64,000 bases of DNA from Chloroflexi bacterium bin20 (GTDB lineage: Bacteria; Chloroflexota; Anaerolineae; Aggregatilineales; Phototrophicaceae): contig MPMG01000001.1 of assembly GCA_002238485.1 (NCBI GenBank), positions 682,001-746,000 of the forward strand, written 5' to 3'. The position numbers and the translations under genes were made by a program. Below the pieces are notes generated by a model. That model was not told where the DNA came from. It searched no databases and saw nothing but the letters and a program-made list of their open reading frames with translations. Positions 54,720 to 63,614 of the stretch are shown piece by piece; position 1 is the first letter of the stretch; each line of letters opens with the position of its first letter.

Positions 54720-56852
54720 CTAGATCCGGTGATTGCGGATCCACTCCAGCGGGTCAATGTAGTTCTTCATTAGCGAGCCAAAGCTCAGTTTGGGCCAATT
54801 GCCAGGCTGCCGTTCTAGTATGGTGGTCGGACTGAGGTCGAAGTGCAGGTGCGGCACGAAGCGCCCAAAAGCATCGCTGATTTCACAGATGCGCTGTCCA
54901 CGCGCCACTCTTTCGCCCACGCGCACGCGGATCTGCTGCACATGGCCATAGCGGCTGTAGAGCACTCTGCCCGACGGTTCATAAAGCGGATCATGGCGAA
55001 TGACGACCACATTGCCCCACACCGCCAGTGAGGCCGCGAAAGTCACAATGCCGCTGGCGCAGGCGTAACAAGCCATGCCCTTGTCTTCGTAGGGTCTGCC
55101 AAAGTTCAGGTCTGCTCCCGTGTGATACGCTTCGCTGGGTGTGCCACGAAAATAGAGCTTGCCGAAAGGCGTGGCATCGCGCCAACCGGGGGGCCAAAGG
55201 GTATCGGCGCGGCGCTGTTCGCTTGTCCCAATCGGCGAATCATAGCCATCGGCAACATGCACGCCATTGATGATCGACGGTCGGCGTCCGCGAGTCGGGT
55301 CGGGCGCAGGCAGGTAACCGATGGGCGTGGAAACGATACGGCGAAAACGGATGGCGTCGAAAGCGATAAACTTGCCCTGCTCGCCAGTTACATCATTGAG
55401 GAAGATGCGCCCGGCGTTGTCTTGCCCGCGGTTGAGATCGAAGATGCCCAACGACACCCAACTGTTGCGGTGCTGGTGCTGGTTGATGTCGATGATCACT
55501 TCGCTGGCAGCGCCGACCACGCCATGCACTTTGTAGCGCGCGCGGGTTGTGGTGGCGCGGCGGTTGGGCACGAAGACCGCAATCTCGTAGAGACCATTCT
55601 GGGGCAGCTTTTGACGCCATTCTGCCCAGACTTTGCTGGTGCGCTCTTCTGTGCCCACATATAAATACTCCCAGCCCCAGGTGTTTTCACGAGCGCTGAA
55701 CTCAGCTTTGCCCGTATAGGCGCCGCTGCGAAAACCGGCTTTGGTGGGCAGGATGATAACTTCGTCGGCGAAGTTCTCGCGGGGCGGCGGGTCTGGCTCG
55801 GCTGGTGATGATTGCAGTTCGATGGGGCGGTCGATAGCTTGCCAGCGCGCAATCGTGCCATACCGCCACCAGCTCAAGCCTTTCGCTCCATACACCTGGG
55901 TGGCCAGGGTATGCGCTTCTATCTGCTCTTGTGTGTTCGCGCCGCCGGGCAGCGCCGGGATGATCGGTTTATTGAAGCCGCCCCAGGTCGTCCACAGCGA
56001 TTCCAGCGCCGCTTCTGGCGAATTGCGAAAGATCTGCCAGTAGGTCTGTGGATGAACGCTGTCGACAAAGGGGCTCCATTCGTGCGGGAAGACGGTACGG
56101 TATTGTTGTGGGCGCGGGTCCATGCTCATGCCGATATGGAAGCGCGTTCCCAAGCCCCGCCGCAGCATCAGCATGAAGGGACGCACTGCCCCAGCGCCGC
56201 CTTGCCAATAGTTGCCCTTTTCGCGCTCAATATCCAGGATCAAGGACTGCACGCCCGCCCGCGAGCACGCTTCGATGATGATGCGCGTCTCCTCTGCAAT
56301 ACGCAATCCATGCGGCACACACCAGGCATGAAACTCGAAGCCGGCACTGTGACAAGCTGCCACCCACTTGTCGATGCTCTCGCGCCCGCGGATCGCCAAT
56401 GCGCCGCTGTCGTATTCTCCCATCCAGCGCGCGCCATCGGTGACCTTGACCCAGATTTGGCTGACTTCCGGGGCTTTGGCGCGGATATCCGCAAGCAACG
56501 CGGCGATGCTGCTTTGCGGCACCGCCAAGCCTTTCCAATGCCAGATCGCGACCTTGCCATCGTAGGGCGTCTTTGGATGCGGAGACGGCTGCACACCAAT
56601 GGCCGGGGCAAACTCGACATAGCCCGCGAAGACCCAGCCTTTCAAGCCGCCTTTTTCCACCCAGATCCAGTTGTCTTTTGTGCGCGTGTCGGGATAATGC
56701 ACAAGCAGGGTATTATCCAGGATGTCGCCGATATCAGCATAATTCAAGCCGGGTCCACGGCGGATATTGCTCAGCGCATAATTCGTCTGCGCCACCGCCA
56801 CCAGGCCTTCGCCAGCATCTTTGGGCTTCGCTACGAATCGGTTTTCGCTCAT
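54720..56852 (-). CDS. Multidomain SH3 / barrel / golvesin-like / M23 protein without signal peptide
   Basis: A 710-residue protein. Residues 20-82 resemble a bacterial SH3 domain (ALSNIRRGPGLNY, GLKGWVFAGYV). Residues 95-350 look like a TIM-barrel glycosidase-type domain (KVAIWHWKG, LILDIEREKGNYW, VDSVHPQTYW). Residues 385-525 match the xanthan-lyase/golvesin beta domain (GWEYLYVG, YEIAVFVPN). The C-terminus is an M23 peptidase with HTGADLNFG and HLHFDL metal ligands. The start MSENRFVAKPKDAG shows no signal peptide or membrane helix, which is odd for a wall-acting enzyme. Catalysis by the barrel is not established. Confidence 0.75.
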   Translation of the reverse strand: MSENRFVAKPKDAGEGLVAVAQTNYALSNIRRGPGLNYADIGDILDNTLLVHYPDTRTKDNWIWVEKGGLKGWVFAGYVEFAPAIGVQPSPHPKTPYDGKVAIWHWKGLAVPQSSIAALLADIRAKAPEVSQIWVKVTDGARWMGEYDSGALAIRGRESIDKWVAACHSAGFEFHAWCVPHGLRIAEETRIIIEACSRAGVQSLILDIEREKGNYWQGGAGAVRPFMLMLRRGLGTRFHIGMSMDPRPQQYRTVFPHEWSPFVDSVHPQTYWQIFRNSPEAALESLWTTWGGFNKPIIPALPGGANTQEQIEAHTLATQVYGAKGLSWWRYGTIARWQAIDRPIELQSSPAEPDPPPRENFADEVIILPTKAGFRSGAYTGKAEFSARENTWGWEYLYVGTEERTSKVWAEWRQKLPQNGLYEIAVFVPNRRATTTRARYKVHGVVGAASEVIIDINQHQHRNSWVSLGIFDLNRGQDNAGRIFLNDVTGEQGKFIAFDAIRFRRIVSTPIGYLPAPDPTRGRRPSIINGVHVADGYDSPIGTSEQRRADTLWPPGWRDATPFGKLYFRGTPSEAYHTGADLNFGRPYEDKGMACYACASGIVTFAASLAVWGNVVVIRHDPLYEPSGRVLYSRYGHVQQIRVRVGERVARGQRICEISDAFGRFVPHLHFDLSPTTILERQPGNWPKLSFGSLMKNYIDPLEWIRNHRI

Positions 56853-57052
56853 GACCCGCCCTTCTCTTGGCTGTCAAAATTTGCTGCTTGCGGCTATTGC
56901 CTTGCGCGCACCACGCAGTATACCCGAATCCGCCATTTCGACTCCGCGAAACGTCAGCGCGCAGCCTGCCGCAATTTGACCGTACTTTGCCATGAAAAAG
57001 CCGCCACGGGGCGACTATTTGGTGCTTTGACGGGCTTGAGGTCCTTGCAAGA

Positions 57053-58156
57053 CTACGCAATAAACTCGCCATTGCGATAGAAGAGTTCGCCATCTACCAG
57101 GATTTCGCTGTCCTGGCGCATATCGCAGATCATATCCCAGTGCAGGGCGCTGACATTGCGACTGCCTGTTTCTGGATAACCCATGCCAACAGCCATGTGC
57201 ACGGTGCCGCCGATTTTCTCATCGTAGAGGATGCTGCCTGTGAATTGGCTGATGCCGAAATTTGTGCCGATGGCGAATTCGCCCAGGTAGCGCGCGCCCT
57301 CATCTATATTGAGCTGTGCCAGCAGCAAGTCTTCGTTTTGCTCGGCAGAGGCGTCGGTGGCCTTGCCATCGACGAAGTTCAATCGAATGCCGCTGACCGC
57401 GCGCCCACTGACGATAGCCGGATAGCTGAAGCGCACCCAGCCATTGACGCTATCTTCGACCGGCCCGGTGAAGATCTCGCCGCTGGGCATATTGCGCCTG
57501 CCATCGCTATTGATGAATTGCCGCCCGGCGATGCTCAATTCCAGATCAATATGGGGGCCGCGCAGCTGGATATGCCGCTTGTCTGCCAGGTAGTCGACCT
57601 TGTGCTGCTGCATGTCGCTCAGCTTGCGCCACTCCGCCGCCGGATCGTCAATATCACAGAAACAGGCAGAATAGACAAAGTCTTCATATTCCTCGAAGCT
57701 CATGTTGGCTTCTTGCGCGCCAGCCTGGCTGGGAAACAACGTGCCAACCCAGCGGAAGTCTCCGCGAGCGGCGCGCTGCAAGCGAGTCTGCAAGATGCTG
57801 CTTTGTGCGGCTTGTCGCGCGCGCAGTTTCTCCGCGCTGATCGTGGTCATGGAGCGCGTATTTTCGGGCGCTTTGACACGAATATACACATCAGCGCTGT
57901 CGGTGTAGAGCTTGAGGCTGGGGTCGATCCAGGCGATCTGTTCGTCACTGGCCTGCCGCAGCAAGTGGCGCTGCATGCGCTCGTCGTCAATGAAGAGACT
58001 AGGATGTCCGCCGGCCTCAATTACTGCAGCATAGATATCGCGCAAGATGGGCAAAGACGCGAAATCGCCCAAGATGCCCACCCAATCGCCCGGCGCAACT
58101 TGTGTGGAATAATTGACCAGCAGATGCGCCAGCCTTCGCCGTCTCAGGTCGCTCAT
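57053..58156 (-). CDS. M29 family aminopeptidase
   Basis: A 367-residue metalloaminopeptidase (AmpS/PepS/thermophilic type). Motifs: MPSGEIFTGPVEDSVNG, LGEFAIGTN, and HMAVGMGYPETG with SALHWDMICDM, which include the two-metal ligands. The protein starts MSDLRRRRLAHLLVNYS. Slightly shorter than the 400-odd residues common in the family. Five bases downstream of the thiol peroxidase gene. Confidence 0.92.
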   Translation of the reverse strand: MSDLRRRRLAHLLVNYSTQVAPGDWVGILGDFASLPILRDIYAAVIEAGGHPSLFIDDERMQRHLLRQASDEQIAWIDPSLKLYTDSADVYIRVKAPENTRSMTTISAEKLRARQAAQSSILQTRLQRAARGDFRWVGTLFPSQAGAQEANMSFEEYEDFVYSACFCDIDDPAAEWRKLSDMQQHKVDYLADKRHIQLRGPHIDLELSIAGRQFINSDGRRNMPSGEIFTGPVEDSVNGWVRFSYPAIVSGRAVSGIRLNFVDGKATDASAEQNEDLLLAQLNIDEGARYLGEFAIGTNFGISQFTGSILYDEKIGGTVHMAVGMGYPETGSRNVSALHWDMICDMRQDSEILVDGELFYRNGEFIA

Positions 58157-58161
58157 CGTGC

Positions 58162-58668
58162 CTAAGCCAACGACCGCGCCGCCGCCAAAGCCGCGTCAAA
58201 GTCGACCTCGTTGCCGATAACCCCGACATATTCGGCGTGGCGCAGCACATTGTCGCGGTCCAGCACAAAGACAGCCCGCTGGCAGATGCGCCATTCTGTA
58301 TCGTGCACGCCATAATCATCCGCGAATCGCATATCGCGCTGCGTCGTCAAGGTCTCGGTATTTTCGATGCCTTCCGCGCCACAGAAGCGCCCCAATGCAA
58401 AAGGCATATCGGCGCTGACTGTCAGCACGACAGTGTCCTTCAGCCCGGCGGCTTCTTCATTGAAACGGCGCGTTTGCATGGCGCAGACGCCTGTGTCAAT
58501 AGAAGGGATGACGCTGATGACCTTGACCTTGCCGGCATAATCCGCCAGCGAGCGGCTGCTGAGGTCGTTGGCGATCAAGTTGAAGTCCGGCGCTGCCGAG
58601 CCTGCCGCGAGCATTTCGTTTTGTATGGGATGTTCATTATCTCCGACCATCATGCCTTTGCGCGCCAT
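58162..58668 (-). CDS. tpx: Thiol peroxidase (Tpx, atypical 2-Cys peroxiredoxin)
   Basis: A 168-residue peroxide reductase. The peroxidatic cysteine C62 is in SIDTGVCAMQTR and the resolving cysteine C96 in GRFCGAEG, 34 residues apart as in Tpx. AAGGAG precedes ATG 58668. Upstream, TATGCT (complement of 58721-58726) is a possible -10. Confidence 0.95.
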   Translation of the reverse strand: MARKGMMVGDNEHPIQNEMLAAGSAAPDFNLIANDLSSRSLADYAGKVKVISVIPSIDTGVCAMQTRRFNEEAAGLKDTVVLTVSADMPFALGRFCGAEGIENTETLTTQRDMRFADDYGVHDTEWRICQRAVFVLDRDNVLRHAEYVGVIGNEVDFDAALAAARSLA

Positions 58669-58731
58669 GCGGGGTCTCCTTTTGATTTTCGTGATATCTT
58701 GCTGCTACTGTGCCATAATGAGCATAAGGAT

Positions 58732-58737
58732 TATAAT
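58732..58737 (+). promoter_or_regulatory. -10 element (TATAAT) of the DM13 gene
   Basis: Consensus TATAAT 57 bases before the DM13 start in the 125-base divergent region; -35 not obvious. Confidence 0.4.
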
Positions 58738-58793
58738 CGTGGTGTTCTGTGTGGCAAGATGACAAACTGGGGACAGTCGAACGGCGGTGGAGC

Positions 58794-59432
58794 ATGTCGC
58801 GCAAACTGATTGGTTTAGGGCTGGCAGCCGTGCTGGTGGTGGCGCTGGCAATAACGCAACCTTGGCTTTACTTCGTCAATCGCGAGGTCGATGAAGCTTT
58901 CCCGAGCTTGACCAAAGCCCAGCGCGATGCCGTCGACATCATGCCAGACGCGCAGAAACAGATGCTGCTGGACATGGTCAAGGACAACCGCGAAATGGCG
59001 GCTCAGACAGCCATTGCCCAGATGGAAGAGGGCAGCGTCGTGCCCGATGCAGAACAAGCCATGCCACCAGAAATGCCTGCCGATCCCGTAGAACAAGCCA
59101 GCGGCGCCTTCATTCACATCGACCCCATCCATGGCGCTGACGGCGTTGCCAAGATTTATGCCCTGCCCGATGGCAGACAATTCTTGCGCTTCGAGAACTT
59201 CAGCTCCAAGAATGGGCCAGACTTGCATGTGTATCTATCGCAGGAATACCCGACCACGACATTCGCGGGTTTGGGCGATGAGCCGCTGCATCTGGGCGCC
59301 CTAAAAGGCAATATCGGCAGCCAAAATTACGAGATACCGGCGGGCGCCGACCTGGCGCGCCTCCAAAACGTGGTCATCTATTGTCGGCCCTTCCGGGTTG
59401 TCTTCAGCTCGGCCAAGCTGGCATACGGCTAG
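58794..59432 (+). CDS. Membrane-anchored DM13-domain protein
   Basis: A 212-residue protein with an uncleaved or signal helix at about 5-25, an acidic Met-rich linker (65-105), and a C-terminal DM13 domain (110-210): GAFIHIDPIHGADG, FLRFENFSSKNGPDLHVYLS and the cysteine in VVIYCRPF. DM13 is proposed to be a redox cytochrome-like or electron-transfer module. Start ATG 58794 follows GGTGGAG. It converges on the amidohydrolase with a shared CTAG. Confidence 0.85.
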   Translation: MSRKLIGLGLAAVLVVALAITQPWLYFVNREVDEAFPSLTKAQRDAVDIMPDAQKQMLLDMVKDNREMAAQTAIAQMEEGSVVPDAEQAMPPEMPADPVEQASGAFIHIDPIHGADGVAKIYALPDGRQFLRFENFSSKNGPDLHVYLSQEYPTTTFAGLGDEPLHLGALKGNIGSQNYEIPAGADLARLQNVVIYCRPFRVVFSSAKLAYG

Positions 59433-61030
59433 TCAAAATCGCGATAACGCCATTCGCCGCCGACCATCGTGCCCAACACTTGCAACGCGGGGATCTCGTC
59501 CGCCGGCGCGCGCGCGATATCGCGGTCGAGCACGACCAGATCGGCAAGGTAACCGGCGCTCAGCTTGCCCAGGCGGTCTTCCATTTCAGCCGCATAGGCG
59601 GGACCTTGCGTATAACCCAGCAGCGCCTCGTGCAAGTTGATGCGCGCTTCGGGATGCCAGCCACCAGCCGGTTCGCCATTGCGCTGGCGAGTAATCGCAG
59701 CATGGATCCCCAGCAGCGGATCGAGCGGCTCGACAGGCGCATCGGAACCGAAAGCCAGGCGCGCGCCATGATCCAGCTGCAAGCGAGGATTGTATGACCA
59801 CTTGGTGCGCTCGCCCCAATAGCGGTCGGCAGTGATCATGTCTGAGGTGGCGTGTATTGGCTGCATGGAGGCGATGACATCCAGTTGCGCCAGCCGATGC
59901 GCATCCTGGGGGTGGATGATTTGCACATGCTCAATGCGGTGACGGCGGCTGGCACGGGCTATTCCTCGCGAAGCTTCTTGCTTGCGCGCGATCTCGAGCA
60001 CATCCAGCACATCGTGCACCGCTTTGTCGCCGATGGCATGAATGCTGGAGGGCAAGCCGCTGGCGCTGGCACGGCAGACATAGTCGACCATTTCTTCTTT
60101 TTCGACCAATGCCATGCCGGTATTCCAGTCTCCGCCGGCATACGCTTCAAACATAAGCGCGGTCTTCGGTCCCAGCGCGCCATCCGCAAACAACTTCAAA
60201 GCGCCAATGCGAATCCAGTCATCTCCAAAGTTGCGGCGAAGTCCGGTGTCGAGCGCGGCGTCCAGCCAACGTTGATTGATCTGTTTGACGACACGCAGGC
60301 ACAGATCGCCGCGTTCCCGCAATATCTGCAGCGCCACCAGGCATGACGGGTCATCAAAGTCGTGAATCATGGTGAGTCCGCGCTGCAAAGCATGCTCTTG
60401 CGCAACCTGCATCATGTCCGCCAGCTGTTCGGGACTTGGCGCTGGCACTTGATCGCTCACGATTTCCATGGCGGTCTCCAGCAGGATACCCGTGGCCGCG
60501 CCCTGTTCGTCTCGCAAGATCTCGCCGCCTTCAGGATCGGGACTTGAATCCGTGACGCCAGCGACAGCAAGCGCGCGCGAATTCACCCAGGCGGCATGTC
60601 CGCTCTTGGCAGACAGATAGACGGGGTGATGCGGCGCGACCGCGTCCAAATCGGCGCAGGTGGGGAAGGCGCGGTCATTCCACAAATCCTGCGCCCAGCC
60701 CTGCCCGGTGATCCAGTCGCCTGCGGGTGTCTGCTGCGCGCGTTTTCGCACCTGTTCCAGCGCATCGGCTTTGCTGGGCAGCTCAAAGACATTGACCGAG
60801 CGCATGGATTGCGCCTGCGCCTGCCAATGCAAGTGGGCATCGCTGAGCCCAGGCAGCACAGTCTTGCCGTCCAGCTCGAGCGTAGTTGTGCCGGGCCCTG
60901 CCAGCCGCGCGATCTCTGCATCATCACCCACAGCGACCAGCCTGCCATAGCTGATTGCCAGGGCGCTGGCGCGAGGACGAGCATTGTCCAGCGTGATGAT
61001 GTTGCCATTGAGTAGTATAGACTGAATCAT
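59429..61030 (-). CDS. Amidohydrolase, YtcJ-like (NfdA family)
   Basis: A 533-residue metal-dependent hydrolase of the amidohydrolase-3 type. SDAHLHW near residue 65 gives the HxH metal motif, RIEHVQII and SSIHAIGDKAVHD give further histidines, and FGSDAPVEPLDP the catalytic aspartate. Substrate unknown; relatives act on N-substituted formamides or nitrogen heterocycles. Its ATG overlaps the kinase stop by 4 bases. Confidence 0.9.
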   Translation of the reverse strand: MIQSILLNGNIITLDNARPRASALAISYGRLVAVGDDAEIARLAGPGTTTLELDGKTVLPGLSDAHLHWQAQAQSMRSVNVFELPSKADALEQVRKRAQQTPAGDWITGQGWAQDLWNDRAFPTCADLDAVAPHHPVYLSAKSGHAAWVNSRALAVAGVTDSSPDPEGGEILRDEQGAATGILLETAMEIVSDQVPAPSPEQLADMMQVAQEHALQRGLTMIHDFDDPSCLVALQILRERGDLCLRVVKQINQRWLDAALDTGLRRNFGDDWIRIGALKLFADGALGPKTALMFEAYAGGDWNTGMALVEKEEMVDYVCRASASGLPSSIHAIGDKAVHDVLDVLEIARKQEASRGIARASRRHRIEHVQIIHPQDAHRLAQLDVIASMQPIHATSDMITADRYWGERTKWSYNPRLQLDHGARLAFGSDAPVEPLDPLLGIHAAITRQRNGEPAGGWHPEARINLHEALLGYTQGPAYAAEMEDRLGKLSAGYLADLVVLDRDIARAPADEIPALQVLGTMVGGEWRYRDFD

Positions 61031-61872
61031 GCTTGTATCCTGTTTAGCTCGCGTTGAATTTCTTCCGCTGTCGGCGCGCTGTCCAGGCTGGCGCGGGTGA
61101 CAGAATAGGCTGCCAGCCGTCCCGCCAGGCGCACAGCCGCCGACACATCGCCGTCAAGCCGCTGCAAACTGCCCAGCAGCGACGCCGCGAAGACATCGCC
61201 AGCCCCGGTCAAGTCACGCGCCACAACCTCCAGGCTTTCATAGCGCATTTCGCCGCCGGCATGATAATGTGTGCCGCCATCGCGTCCGTTGGTCACCACC
61301 AAATGCTGGCAGACGCGGCGAATCTCGTCTGTCAACTGTGGATAGAAGCGGATGTCTTCTTCGCTGTAGACGACGATATCAACCTGCCGCAGCGCATCGG
61401 CATCGAACCAGCGCCGATATTTGACCAGACCATCGGCATCCCAGCGCCGCAGCATGCCTTGCAGCGTCAGCATTTTGACCGCATTAGGGAAGCTGCTTGC
61501 CAATTCCAGCGGGTCAATCTCGGCTGCCAGCGGTCCCATGTGCAGATAAGGCGCGTCCGTCCAGCCGACTGGCACATGGTCAAAACGCAAAGGCTTGGCG
61601 GTAGCGCGCACAAATTGCTGACGTCCGGCTTCGGAATAGACATTTTCGTAGGTCAGTGAGTTCTTCGCGGGCAGGCTGACCAGGTCACCGTGCGGCAGCA
61701 AGTGGCCAAGCAAAGGCTCGGCGTAGGCTGCGCTGGTCAGCACGCCGACTCGGTGTCCAAAAGCGGCATACGTCGGCGCGGCATACGATACAGTGCCGCC
61801 CAGCATGCGTCCGCCGGGCACCAGATCGACAGTCAAGTGTCCGATGGTCAGGACATCTATTGGAGACAGCAT
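61027..61872 (-). CDS. PfkB-family carbohydrate/nucleoside kinase
   Basis: A 281-residue ribokinase-fold protein. GGTVSYAAPTYAAFG is the substrate-side motif and DLTGAGDVFAASLLG, near residue 219, the catalytic anion-hole and base. Substrate not predictable. Encoded just upstream of the amidohydrolase in one transcript. Confidence 0.88.
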   Translation of the reverse strand: MLSPIDVLTIGHLTVDLVPGGRMLGGTVSYAAPTYAAFGHRVGVLTSAAYAEPLLGHLLPHGDLVSLPAKNSLTYENVYSEAGRQQFVRATAKPLRFDHVPVGWTDAPYLHMGPLAAEIDPLELASSFPNAVKMLTLQGMLRRWDADGLVKYRRWFDADALRQVDIVVYSEEDIRFYPQLTDEIRRVCQHLVVTNGRDGGTHYHAGGEMRYESLEVVARDLTGAGDVFAASLLGSLQRLDGDVSAAVRLAGRLAAYSVTRASLDSAPTAEEIQRELNRIQA

Positions 61873-61892
61873 GGCTTTGGCGCGCCAGTGGA

Positions 61893-62657
61893 TTAGTTGG
61901 GCACGATGGTAACTTTGCGCCCGCGGCCTTCGCCAACACTATGCGTGTTGACATCTTCACGGTCGCGCAGGGTCAGATGAATGATGCGGCGTTCGCTGGG
62001 CTGCATCGGCTCGAGCGTGATGGTGCGTCCTTGCTGCACAGCTTGCTTCGCCATGCGATTGGCCAGTCCTCGCAGTCGATTGGAGCGACCCGTCTTGTAG
62101 CCTTCGGCATCAATGATGATATTGGCGCGTCGCTCCAGTTTGCGGCTGCAAATCAAGCGCACGATATGTTGCAGAGAAGCCAAGGTTTCTCCGCGCCGTC
62201 CAATCAGACGATTGATGCGTTTGCCGGTGATATTGAGCATCCAGTGAGGATCTTCGCCCTCAACTTCGTCGCTGCGCGTTATGTTGATCTGCGCGTCAAT
62301 GCCCATGCGGGTCAGCAGCTCTTCCAGCACTTCCTTGCCGGCATTGGCGTCGTCGTCCAGCTCGATATCGGCGACCACGGTGATCACACCGGCGACAGGC
62401 TCTTTGTCAAGAGACTCGGCGTGTTCCGGTACGATTTCTTCGTCCAGGTCTTGGGGATAGACTTCGGGTTCCGGGGCTTTGCGCTGCCCGATGAGCACCA
62501 GACGCACCCGCGCTTCACGAGCGCCGAAACCGAACAAGCCAGTGTTGGGTTCTTCCAGCACTTCCACCAAGACATCGGCGGGCGCGGCATTGAGCTGGGC
62601 CAAGCCCTTGCTGATAGCCGCGTCTACCGAGTTGGCGGTAACTTCGATCATCTCCAT
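61893..62657 (-). CDS. jag: Jag/KhpB RNA-binding protein (KH and R3H domains)
   Basis: A 254-residue protein. Jag_N at 1-55 (EVTANSVDAAISKGLAQL, TGLFGFGAREARV), an acidic linker, a KH domain at about 105-175 (LNITGKRINRLIGRRGETL) and an R3H domain at 180-250 (MQPSERRIIHLTL). In Gram-positive bacteria KhpB binds RNA and regulates cell elongation. It lies next to yidC, its standard partner. Confidence 0.94.
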   Translation of the reverse strand: MEMIEVTANSVDAAISKGLAQLNAAPADVLVEVLEEPNTGLFGFGAREARVRLVLIGQRKAPEPEVYPQDLDEEIVPEHAESLDKEPVAGVITVVADIELDDDANAGKEVLEELLTRMGIDAQINITRSDEVEGEDPHWMLNITGKRINRLIGRRGETLASLQHIVRLICSRKLERRANIIIDAEGYKTGRSNRLRGLANRMAKQAVQQGRTITLEPMQPSERRIIHLTLRDREDVNTHSVGEGRGRKVTIVPN

Positions 62658-62692
62658 CGTTCGTTCCTTTGCGTTGGCTGCGCAGGTCGCGC

Positions 62693-63592
62693 TTATTTTT
62701 TGCGCGGCTTCTTTTTCTTGCTGCGGCGCGGTTTCTTGGCGCTTGGTTCATCATCGGCAGGAAAAACCACTTCTACTGGCGCTTCGTCCCCCTTGCTGCC
62801 GAAGACTCGTTCCAGTACACGCCGTCCCTGTGGGCTGTATTGCACCATGCCGATCAGGTTGGATGTCACGAAATAGAGCGACAAGCCCACCGAAAACGAC
62901 AGCGAAAAGAAGCCGAACATAATGGGCATGATGGTGGTCATGCTTTTGGTCATAGCGGCCGCTTGCCCACCGGGATTGCTGTCTTCTTCATCATCGTCTT
63001 TGTTACCGGACTTCTGCCCGGTCATGGACATGGTCAGTTTCTGTTGCGCCCAGGTGGTGATCAACACCAGCAAAGGCAGCGCCAGGGCATAACTGGGATT
63101 TTCTGTCGGCGCGCGGGTCAGGTCCAGTTGCGGCAGCAGATCAACCAACTGCGGGATGGGCGACCACATGCGCTGAAGCGGGATCAACGAATCCAGGCCC
63201 GGGATGAGCAGCCGCTCTGACAAATCGACCAGTTGGAAAGGCGTGGCAGCCAGCGCGAAGAAGATCGCCTGATACAAGCCGATGAGAATGGGAAACTGGA
63301 TCAACATAGGGAAGCAGCCACCAACGGGATTGACCTTGTTTTCCCGATACAGCTTCATCTGCGCCTGCGACAGCTTCTCCTTATCGTTCTTGTATTTCTC
63401 TTGCAGTTTCTTGAGCTGCGGCTGCACTTGCTGCATACGTCGCGACGACTCTTGCTGCTTGGCAAAAAGGGGCCAAGTCAGCACACGGATGATGACCGTG
63501 AGCACGATGATGGCCAGGACAATATCCTGGTTCAGCGCCGAATAGAGCCAGGCCAGTATGGTGACAAAGGGGTTTAAAATCAGATCCCACAT
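62693..63592 (-). CDS. yidC: Membrane protein insertase YidC
   Basis: A 299-residue YidC2/OxaI-type insertase of Gram-positive layout without the large periplasmic domain of proteobacteria. Helices lie at about 5-20, 22-45, 95-115, 160-185 and 215-245; NPVGGCFPMLIQFPILIGLYQ is typical (quoted motif starts near 90, 20 residues less one). The tail is basic (KKPRRSKKKKPRKK), probably for ribosome contact. It precedes jag and follows the beta-propeller gene. Confidence 0.95.
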   Translation of the reverse strand: MWDLILNPFVTILAWLYSALNQDIVLAIIVLTVIIRVLTWPLFAKQQESSRRMQQVQPQLKKLQEKYKNDKEKLSQAQMKLYRENKVNPVGGCFPMLIQFPILIGLYQAIFFALAATPFQLVDLSERLLIPGLDSLIPLQRMWSPIPQLVDLLPQLDLTRAPTENPSYALALPLLVLITTWAQQKLTMSMTGQKSGNKDDDEEDSNPGGQAAAMTKSMTTIMPIMFGFFSLSFSVGLSLYFVTSNLIGMVQYSPQGRRVLERVFGSKGDEAPVEVVFPADDEPSAKKPRRSKKKKPRKK

Positions 63593-63614
63593 GCAGTCAA
63601 GCTCCAGTCATGGC

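Noticed and set aside
55812..58165. Plus-strand frames of 422 and 341 codons opposite the M23 and M29 genes
   Set aside because: Antisense to genes with clear catalytic motifs; no ribosome sites.
60538..60560. GGACTTGAATCC, like the T arm of a tRNA
   Set aside because: Lies inside the amidohydrolase gene and no acceptor, D or anticodon stems can be formed around it.
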